64,000 nt of DNA, taken from positions 62,001-126,000 of the forward strand of contig NZ_NOYD01000050.1 in assembly GCF_002258315.1 (NCBI RefSeq). The letters are read 5' to 3'. Below are positions 58,028 to 64,000 of the stretch, piece by piece. The translations under genes were made by a program, and so were the position numbers. This stretch comes from Rhodococcus sp. 06-462-5 (lineage in GTDB: Bacteria > Actinomycetota > Actinomycetes > Mycobacteriales > Mycobacteriaceae). Under the pieces are notes generated by a model. That model worked only from the letters and a program-made list of their open reading frames with translations, searched no databases and had not been told where the DNA came from. Position 1 is the first letter of the stretch. The number at the start of each line of letters is the position of its first letter.

Positions 58028-59023
58028 TCATGTGGCGACGGTGCCGTCCGCGCTGGTGGCGTCGAGCTCGGCGTACGCATCCAGGGCCGAGCGGGCTCGA
58101 TCGCGGACGGAGTTCACCAAGGATTCAGGTGCCAGTACCGTGACGCCGCCGCCGAAGCCCAGGGTCAATCGAGTCATCCACTGCAGCGTCGCGAACCGCA
58201 TCGTGACCACGATCGACCCGTCCGCATCCGCAGCGACCTGCGTCATCGGGTAGTAATCCAGGATCCAGGTGAAGGCAGGCGACACCTTCAGCCGCGCCTG
58301 CGACAGCGAGGGATCGTCGTTGAAGATCTCGAAGGCGTCCTCGTCCTGCACCGATTCCGGCGGCGCGGCGGGTTCGTCGAGTTCGATGGCCGAGTCGATG
58401 CGGTCGAACCGGAAGAGCCGAACTCCCTCGGCGCTTCGACACCACGCCTGGACATAGCTGTGGTCGTCGACGACGACCGTCCTGATCGGGTCGACGGTCC
58501 GCTCGGTGAGGACGTCTCGCGATGCGGAGTAGTAGGTCAGCTCCAGGGCGTGCCGGTGACGCAGCGCGGACCGAACGGTGGCAGAGACCGGGCCCTCTTC
58601 GGCACCCACGCCGTCGTGATCCGACGAGAGCGGCACGTTGGCCGCAGCCGAGCCGGCTGCGGTCTCGATCTTCGCGATCGCGCGCTGAGCGGCGGACGGG
58701 TCGACCATGCCGGGCATCGACGTCAGAGAGCGAAGCGCAACCAACAGGGCCGTCGCCTCGGTCGATGTCAGACGCAGCGGTCGGTCTATCCCGGCCGAGA
58801 ACGTCACGTCGATGCTCTCCTCGGAGAACGACAGATCGATGAGATCACCCGGGCCGTAGCCGGGCAGACCGCACATCCAGAGCTGATTGAGATCGGCCAT
58901 CAGGGTTGCCGTCGACACCCCCAGCTCGCGCGCGGCCTCCTCGGCACTCATGCCGGGATTGGCCATGAAGAACGGCACCATGTTGAGCAACCTGGCCAGC
59001 CGAACCGACAGTCGTGCGCTCAT
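58028..59023 (-). CDS. pafC: WYL-domain transcriptional regulator PafC
   Basis: 331-aa protein with an N-terminal winged helix (SVRLARLLNMVPFFMANPG, AAREL) and a central WYL domain (HALELTYYSASRDVLTERTVDP, YVQAWCRSAEGVRLFRFDRID). PafB and PafC act together as a heterodimeric activator of the RecA-independent DNA damage response in mycobacteria. The ATG at 59023 overlaps the pafB stop by 4 bp. I see no truncation. Confidence 0.92.
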   Translation of the reverse strand: MSARLSVRLARLLNMVPFFMANPGMSAEEAARELGVSTATLMADLNQLWMCGLPGYGPGDLIDLSFSEESIDVTFSAGIDRPLRLTSTEATALLVALRSLTSMPGMVDPSAAQRAIAKIETAAGSAAANVPLSSDHDGVGAEEGPVSATVRSALRHRHALELTYYSASRDVLTERTVDPIRTVVVDDHSYVQAWCRSAEGVRLFRFDRIDSAIELDEPAAPPESVQDEDAFEIFNDDPSLSQARLKVSPAFTWILDYYPMTQVAADADGSIVVTMRFATLQWMTRLTLGFGGGVTVLAPESLVNSVRDRARSALDAYAELDATSADGTVAT

Positions 59024-60012
59024 CGTTCGTTCTCCACGTCGGCCGCCGTCTGCAGGGTCGAGATCACGTCGGCGCGCAGCTCCGCGGGTTCGAGCACCAC
59101 CGCATCCGCGCCGTGACCGGCGATCAACCGCGAGACCCAATCCCAGGACCGCACGGGCACCTCGACGACGGTGCCGTTGCGGGTGCCGAGACTCTGCACG
59201 CCCACCACCGTTCCCATTCTGCGCAGTTCCAGCGCCTTGCCGTCCTGCAGCCACACCCGGGCCGTGCCCGACACCGAGGACGTGCCCGCCACTCGGCGGA
59301 CGATGTCCTGCAGATCGACGCCGTCGGGCTTGCGGACGCTCTGCGCGGTGCCGAACGACTTGACCTCGTCGCCGATTCGGGACAGACGGAACGTGCGGGT
59401 GTCGTCGCGGTCCACGTCGTGCCCCACCAGATACCAGCGGCCGCGAAAGGTCACGACACCCCACGGCTGGACGGTTCTGGTGGTGAACGGCTCGGTCAAC
59501 GACGGGCGGTGCTGGAACCGCACCGACTTTCCGTCGTCGATCGCGGCCAGCAGGGCACCCAGCGCAGGTTCGGAGCCTCGGGTGCGCGCGGGAACCGCGG
59601 TCACCGCCGCGGCGGAATCGTTCTGGTCGACCTGAATTCCTGCGGCGCGGAGTTTGAGCAACGCACTCTGTGCCGCGGAGGTCAGCTCCGGCGATTCCCA
59701 CAGTTTGACGGCGACTGCAACGGCGGCCGATTCCTCGCTGGTGAGGTCGATATCGGGTAGTTCGTAGGCATCGCGGTTGATGCGATAGCCCTCGACGCCA
59801 CCGAATCTGGTGGCGGTACCGGTCTCCAACGGGACACCGAGGTCTCGCAGCTCGTTCTTGTCTCGCTCGAACATTCTGCTGAACGCTTCGTGGCTGGTGG
59901 AGTCGTCGTATCCGGCAACGCTCTCGCGGATCCACTCCGCGGTCAGGAACTGACGTGTCGACAGCAGACAGATGACCAGATTCATCAGGCGTTCGACTTT
60001 GGTGGTGGCCAC
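59020..60012 (-). CDS. pafB: WYL-domain transcriptional regulator PafB
   Basis: 330-aa partner of PafC. The N-terminal HTH (KVERLMNLVICLLSTRQFLT, AFSRMFERDKNELRDLG) is followed by a WYL domain (VQPWGVVTFRGRWYLVGHDVDRDD). It is encoded 61 bp downstream of pafA and coupled to pafC through ATGA. Despite the name, PafB/C regulate DNA-damage genes rather than assist pupylation directly. Confidence 0.93.
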   Translation of the reverse strand: MATTKVERLMNLVICLLSTRQFLTAEWIRESVAGYDDSTSHEAFSRMFERDKNELRDLGVPLETGTATRFGGVEGYRINRDAYELPDIDLTSEESAAVAVAVKLWESPELTSAAQSALLKLRAAGIQVDQNDSAAAVTAVPARTRGSEPALGALLAAIDDGKSVRFQHRPSLTEPFTTRTVQPWGVVTFRGRWYLVGHDVDRDDTRTFRLSRIGDEVKSFGTAQSVRKPDGVDLQDIVRRVAGTSSVSGTARVWLQDGKALELRRMGTVVGVQSLGTRNGTVVEVPVRSWDWVSRLIAGHGADAVVLEPAELRADVISTLQTAADVENER

Positions 60013-60073
60013 GACAGTCGAGCCTAGTTGCTCACCGGTGGTCGCAGCGGTAACGACCCGACTGCGTGCGGGA

Positions 60074-61432
60074 CTACATCGATGCGATCAGTCGTTCCAC
60101 TCGCTCGTCCACCGATCGGAAGGGGTCCTTGCAGAGCACGGTTCGCTGAGCCTGGTCGTTGAGCTTGAGGTGCACCCAGTCGACCGTGAAGTCGCGACCT
60201 GCCTCCTGGGCGGCCGTGATGAATTCTCCGCGCAGCTTGGCGCGGGTGGTCTGCGGCGGCAGATCGACGGCCTCGTCGATCTGTTCGTCCTCGGTGACTC
60301 GCTTGGCCAGACCCTTGCGCTGCAACAGGTCGAACACTCCCCGGCCGCGTTTGATGTCGTGGTAGGCCAGGTCCAACTGAGCGATCTTGGGATCGGACAG
60401 CTCCATCGAGTACCGGTCTTGGTAGCGCTGGAACAGTTTGCGCTTGATGACCCAGTCGATCTCGGTGTCCACCTTCGCGAAATCCTGTGTCTCGATGGCG
60501 TCGAGCGTTCGTCCCCACAGGTCGACGACCTGTTCCACCTGAGTGTTCGGCTCGCGCGTCTTGAGGTGCTCGACGGCTCGCGCGTAGTACTCGCGCTGAA
60601 TGTCGAGGGCGCTGGCCTGTCGTCCCCCGGCGAGTCGAACGGGACGTCGTCCGGTGAGATCGTGACTGACCTCGCGGATGGCGCGAATCGGATTGTCCAG
60701 TGCGAAATCTCGGAAGGACACACCCGCCTCGATCATTTCGAGAACGAGGGCTGCCGTTCCGACCTTGAGCATCGTCGAGGTCTCGGCCATGTTCGAGTCG
60801 CCCACGATGACGTGCAGCCGGCGGTACTTCTCGGCATCGGCGTGCGGCTCGTCACGAGTGTTGATGATCGGCCGCGAACGAGTGGTGGCCGAGGAGACGC
60901 CTTCCCAGATGTGCTCGGCGCGCTGCGACAGGCAGAACGTCGCAGCCTTGGGTGTCTGCAGTACCTTGCCTGCGCCACAGATCAACTGACGCGTGACCAG
61001 GAACGGCAGCAACACGTCCGAGATTCGGGAGAACTCGCCTGCACGTTGCACGAGAAAGTTCTCGTGGCAGCCGTAGGAGTTTCCCGCCGAGTCGGTGTTG
61101 TTCTTGAACAGATAGATATCGCCCCCGATGCCCTCTTCGGCCAGGCGTTGCTCGGCGTCGATCAGCAGGTCTTCCAGTACACGCTCGCCGGCGCGGTCAT
61201 GGGTGACCAACTGCAACAGACTGTCGCACTCGGCGGTGGCGTACTCGGGGTGCGAGCCCACGTCGAGGTACAGGCGGGCACCGTTGCGAAGAAACACATT
61301 CGAGCTGCGACCCCACGAGACGACTCGGCGAAACAGATAGCGAGCCACTTCGTCCGGACTCAGCCGTCGATGTCCGTGGAAAGTACATGTGACACCGAAC
61401 TCTGTCTCGATGCCCATAATTCGTCGCTGCAC
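60074..61432 (-). CDS. pafA: Pup-protein ligase PafA
   Basis: 452-aa carboxylate-amine ligase of the glutamine-synthetase-like group, the family's normal length. It joins the C-terminal glutamate of Pup to substrate lysines, marking proteins for the mycobacterial-type proteasome. It shows [11 protein letters not shown] (Glu9, metal binding), [17 protein letters not shown] with the catalytic base Asp57, and [20 protein letters not shown]. It is first of pafA-pafB-pafC. Divergent from the lipid kinase fusion with a 98-bp gap. Confidence 0.96.
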   Translation of the reverse strand: MQRRIMGIETEFGVTCTFHGHRRLSPDEVARYLFRRVVSWGRSSNVFLRNGARLYLDVGSHPEYATAECDSLLQLVTHDRAGERVLEDLLIDAEQRLAEEGIGGDIYLFKNNTDSAGNSYGCHENFLVQRAGEFSRISDVLLPFLVTRQLICGAGKVLQTPKAATFCLSQRAEHIWEGVSSATTRSRPIINTRDEPHADAEKYRRLHVIVGDSNMAETSTMLKVGTAALVLEMIEAGVSFRDFALDNPIRAIREVSHDLTGRRPVRLAGGRQASALDIQREYYARAVEHLKTREPNTQVEQVVDLWGRTLDAIETQDFAKVDTEIDWVIKRKLFQRYQDRYSMELSDPKIAQLDLAYHDIKRGRGVFDLLQRKGLAKRVTEDEQIDEAVDLPPQTTRAKLRGEFITAAQEAGRDFTVDWVHLKLNDQAQRTVLCKDPFRSVDERVERLIASM

Positions 61433-61517
61433 ACTTCGACACTACAACGCAACCCTGGAATCGATGTGTCGGAGCGCCCCGATGTCGTCCGTCCGTGAGG
61501 ATGCCGTCGCACGTGCC

Positions 61518-61523
61518 TAGGCT
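61518..61523 (+). promoter_or_regulatory. possible -10 element (TAGGCT) for a leaderless transcript
   Basis: TAGGCT ends 7 bp before the ATG at 61531, fitting a transcript that begins at the start codon. No ribosome site is present. A -35 element is not obvious. Confidence 0.3.
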
Positions 61524-61530
61524 GGGCGTC

Positions 61531-63000
61531 ATGACATCCACGCGCACCCCGATCTCGACGACCGTCCACGCGTGGGATCTGTCCCTGGTGGCACGAAGTG
61601 CTGCTCTACGGCAGAGCAGAGCGGACGGTGGCCTGCGCGCCTTGAGCAATGCCGCCGATCACGGTCGTCTGTGGCTCGGCGCGGCTGCGCTTCTCGTGGC
61701 CGCAGGTGGCCCGGCCCGACGCGGTGGCGTTCGGGGGCTCGTGGCACTGGCCGGTGCGAGCTCTGTGGCGAACGGGCTGCTCAAACCACTGTTCCCGCGG
61801 ACTCGTCCCGATTCCGAGTCGGTTCCCGTCCTGCGTCAGGTACTGGCGCCGCCGGTGTCGTCGTCGTTCCCCTCCGGTCATTCGGCGTCGGCGGCTGCGT
61901 TCGTCACAGCGGTGGCGATCGAATCCCCGGTGGCAGGCGCGCTGCTGGCACCCGTTGCAGCCGCGGTGTGCTACTCGAGGGTCCACGTCGGGGTGCATTG
62001 GCCGACGGACGTCATCGCAGGTGCCGCTCTCGGCTCGGCCATCGCGTTGTCCACCCGTCGCTGGTGGGCCGTGCGGTCGGAGAAGCCTGCCGATCTGGGT
62101 TCCCCGGTCGAGGTCGAGCCGCTGCAGGGTGGCCGAGGGCTGCTGGTACTCGTCAATCCGGGTTCGGGCACCGATTCAGACGCGGTGCCCGACGCGATTC
62201 GTCGAGCACTTCCCGATGCCGATCTGTTCGTGCCGAATCCCGATCAGGACTTCAACGAGCAACTGGAACAGCGGATTCGGAGCACGTCCCCGCGTGCCCT
62301 CGGTGTGTGCGGTGGCGACGGAACCGTGGTCAGCGTTGCCGCATCTGCGGTGCGCAACGGATTACCCCTCGCAGCCTTTCCGGGCGGCACCCTCAACCAC
62401 TTCGCGCGCGACACCGGATTGACCGTCGTGGAGGACACCGCTGCCGCCGTGGAAGCGGGCACTGCCGAACTGGTCGACATCGCCGAGGTGTCCGTCGACG
62501 GCCGCAGCGTGTCCTTCGTCAACACCGCCACGTTCGGTGGCTACCCCGACTCGGTGCGGCTGCGTCAGAAGTTGCAACGCCGGATCGGCAAATGGCCGGC
62601 CGCCGCCATCGCGATGACGAGGGTCCTGGCAGCAGCAGAACCACTGAACATCGGGCTCGACGGCACCAGGCACTCGGTCTGGATGCTGTTCGTCGGCAAC
62701 GGCAATTACGTACCGACCGACCAAGTGCCCATGTCTCGCAGCAGTATTCACACCGGAACCCTCGATGTCCGGTTTCTTCCGTCCGAGCCGAAGGCATCCA
62801 GAACCAGGCTGCTGTGGGCAACGTTGACCGGCACCCTCGGCTCGTCGCCCGCCTACGTTCGTCGAGCGGTGAAGGAACTGACCGTCGAGGTGGAGGGTGC
62901 CCCCGTCGCGCTTGCGGCCGACGGCGAAGTGGTGGGCGACGGAACGTGGTTCGAGTTCACCAGCGACAAGAACGGCCTCGTGCTCTACCGGAAGCGATAG
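61531..63000 (+). CDS. PAP2 phosphatase fused to a diacylglycerol/sphingosine kinase-like domain
   Basis: 489-aa two-enzyme protein. Residues about 45-190 are a PAP2 membrane phosphatase with KPLFPRTRP, FPSGHSAS and SRVHVGVHWPTD. Residues about 205-489 are a DAGK/LCB5-type lipid kinase with LVNPGSGTDS, GVCGGDGTV and FPGGTLNHFARD. The combination suggests turnover or recycling of phospholipid or isoprenyl phosphates at the membrane. The ATG at 61531 was chosen over a frame extension to 61495 because it fits the -10 element. The gene lies between pafA and prcA but on the opposite strand. Confidence 0.9.
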   Translation: MTSTRTPISTTVHAWDLSLVARSAALRQSRADGGLRALSNAADHGRLWLGAAALLVAAGGPARRGGVRGLVALAGASSVANGLLKPLFPRTRPDSESVPVLRQVLAPPVSSSFPSGHSASAAAFVTAVAIESPVAGALLAPVAAAVCYSRVHVGVHWPTDVIAGAALGSAIALSTRRWWAVRSEKPADLGSPVEVEPLQGGRGLLVLVNPGSGTDSDAVPDAIRRALPDADLFVPNPDQDFNEQLEQRIRSTSPRALGVCGGDGTVVSVAASAVRNGLPLAAFPGGTLNHFARDTGLTVVEDTAAAVEAGTAELVDIAEVSVDGRSVSFVNTATFGGYPDSVRLRQKLQRRIGKWPAAAIAMTRVLAAAEPLNIGLDGTRHSVWMLFVGNGNYVPTDQVPMSRSSIHTGTLDVRFLPSEPKASRTRLLWATLTGTLGSSPAYVRRAVKELTVEVEGAPVALAADGEVVGDGTWFEFTSDKNGLVLYRKR

Positions 63001-63011
63001 CGCACGAGGCC
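62974..63011. terminator. hairpin across the stop codon before convergent prcA
   Basis: GGCCTCGTGC (62974-62983) pairs perfectly with GCACGAGGCC (63002-63011), with an 18-nt loop that includes the stop codon. The loop is long and no T-run follows, so termination is only possible. Confidence 0.35.
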
Positions 63012-63033
63012 GAACGAGTGCCGGGACAACCGG

Positions 63034-63807
63034 TCAGGAAGGCGGTGCGCCTTCGGTGTCGGTTGCCGCCTCGACCGCAGCGGTCGGCGTCGGCAACATG
63101 TCCTCCAGTGCAGCTCCGGCGATGCGTCTGAACGCTCGTCGCGGCCGCGCCTGGTCCAGCACCGCGACCTCGAGCGCCGACACCTCGAGAATCTTCTTCT
63201 CCGGCTCGGTGCCGGCCGCAGGCGGTGTAGTCGGACCTGCCGTGAGTGCGTCGACGGCGACCCGCACTGCGTCGGCCAGATCCAGCCCGGAGCGGTAGGT
63301 GTCCTTCAGCGCAGCCACGATCGGCTCGGTCGTCCCGCCCATGACGACGAAATCCTGCTCGTCGACGATGGATCCGTCGTAAGTGATGCGGTAGAGCTGC
63401 GTCGCGACCGGCTCGTCCTGGTGCGACACCTCCGCGACACAGATCTCGACCTCGTACGGCTTGAGCTGCTCGGTGAAGATCGTGCCGAGCGCTTGCGCGT
63501 ACGTCTTGGCGAGCGATCGACCGGTCACGTCGCGCCGATCGTAGGTGTATCCCTTGATATCGGCGTGCTGGATGCCGGCCTTGCGCAGGTTCTCGAACTC
63601 GTTGTACTTGCCAACGGCCGCGAAGCCGATCCGGTCGTAGAGTTCGCTCACCTTGTGCAACGCGGTCGAACGGTTCTCGGCCACGAAGAGGACCCCGTCC
63701 GCGTACGTCAGCACGATGACGCTGCGGCCGCGGCCGATTCCCTTGCGCGCCAACTCCGAACGATCGCGCATGATCTGTTCGGCGGATGCGTAGTACGGCA
63801 TCGTCAT
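63034..63807 (-). CDS. prcA: proteasome alpha subunit PrcA
   Basis: 257-aa 20S proteasome alpha subunit that forms the outer gating rings. Typical segments are [20 protein letters not shown] (gating N-terminus), [20 protein letters not shown] and [16 protein letters not shown] Pro/Thr/Ala-rich C-terminal tail follows. The ATG at 63807 overlaps the prcB stop by 4 bp; a second ATG six bases on (MPYY) is an equally good start. It works with PafA-marked proteins. Confidence 0.95.
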   Translation of the reverse strand: MTMPYYASAEQIMRDRSELARKGIGRGRSVIVLTYADGVLFVAENRSTALHKVSELYDRIGFAAVGKYNEFENLRKAGIQHADIKGYTYDRRDVTGRSLAKTYAQALGTIFTEQLKPYEVEICVAEVSHQDEPVATQLYRITYDGSIVDEQDFVVMGGTTEPIVAALKDTYRSGLDLADAVRVAVDALTAGPTTPPAAGTEPEKKILEVSALEVAVLDQARPRRAFRRIAGAALEDMLPTPTAAVEAATDTEGAPPS

Positions 63808-64000
63808 GGTGCGCTACCCCCTTCGCTCACTTGCTGGCCGGCCCGGGTGTGGTGCTCGGCACCGCCGGAATGCGCCGCACTCTCGGTCCGCTCCGCGAGG
63901 ACGGACCGCGCTGCAGCCGAAATCCTCTCGTGCGCAACGTCGTCCGCCCCGACGCTGGTGATGGCGACAGCCGTCGGGTAGATCCCGCGGGTGACGTCCG
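63804..64000 (-). CDS. prcB: proteasome beta subunit PrcB, C-terminal end (cut by window)
   Basis: The frame is open to the right edge and ends in a TGA at 63804-63806 that overlaps the prcA start (ATGA). It reads [20 protein letters not shown] and then a polar tail ending GGSAP, matching the C-terminal region of PrcB (RGIFPTAVIID in M. tuberculosis, from memory). Only about 65 residues are inside the window, so the propeptide and catalytic threonine are not seen. Confidence 0.88.
   Translation of the reverse strand, partial: DVTRGIYPTAVAITSVGADDVAHERISAAARSVLAERTESAAHSGGAEHHTRAGQQVSEGGSAP

Noticed and set aside
63421..63981. 186-codon plus-strand frame at the right edge
   Set aside because: Lies opposite prcA and the end of prcB, both clearly coding on the minus strand.

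Overview
The window is high-G+C actinobacterial chromosome, most likely from a Rhodococcus-like member of the Mycobacteriales. The evidence is the Pup-proteasome locus (prcB-prcA, pafA-pafB-pafC), a split cobalamin locus with fused cobIJ, F420-type PPOX proteins, abundant GTG starts and ATGA/GTGA start-stop overlaps. From about 39 kb to the right edge the gene order follows, from memory, that of the Mycobacterium tuberculosis Rv2061c-Rv2110c region: PPOX-cobN, cobG-cobH-cobIJ, cobK/cobL-SDR, a Rv2074-like gene, pepE, exonuclease, DUF4333 protein, helY, tatC, tatA, pafC, pafB, pafA, prcA, prcB.

Left part (1-29 kb): the 3' end of an aminodeoxychorismate synthase gene (pabB part) converges, across a strong bidirectional hairpin, on a minus-strand unit. 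That unit is one 26.8-kb nonribosomal peptide synthetase gene (8,923 aa) followed by a small secreted glycine-zipper protein. The NRPS reads C(start)-halfC-A-T / C-A-T / C-A-T-E / C-A-T / C-A-T-E / C-A-T / C-A-T-TE. This is seven complete modules with a terminal thioesterase and two epimerases. Specificity residues read by eye give Ser at position 2 and Thr (made D) at position 5. Modules 1 and 3 carry the same A domain, encoded by a 1,526-bp direct repeat with only three base differences noticed, all silent, and a base composition unlike the rest of the gene. The predicted product is an N-acylated heptapeptide X-Ser-D-X-X-D-Thr-X-X. A 665-bp apparently gene-free region with a GGTTCTT/AAGAACC dyad lies upstream.

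Middle (29-39 kb): apolipoprotein N-acyltransferase, a YtcJ-like amidohydrolase and FxsA on the minus strand; a NarL-type response regulator and histidine kinase; then, on the plus strand, a TauE/SafE exporter and the TldD/TldE protease pair; then a VOC-fold protein.

Cobalamin block (39-50 kb): cobN is preceded by a clear cobalamin riboswitch. The divergent cobG-cobH-cobIJ operon converges with an 18-bp overlap on cobK-cobL-SDR. CobK and CobL overlap directly and no cobM is present, so C-11 methylation of the corrin ring must be encoded elsewhere or be missing.

Right part (50-64 kb): nucleotidyltransferase-like gene and pepE; exonuclease; Q/G/P-repeat DUF4333 membrane protein; helY; Tat translocase genes with a perfect hairpin between tatA and tatC; the WYL regulators pafB/pafC; the Pup ligase pafA; a PAP2-phosphatase/lipid-kinase fusion; prcA; and the C-terminal end of prcB, cut by the window edge.
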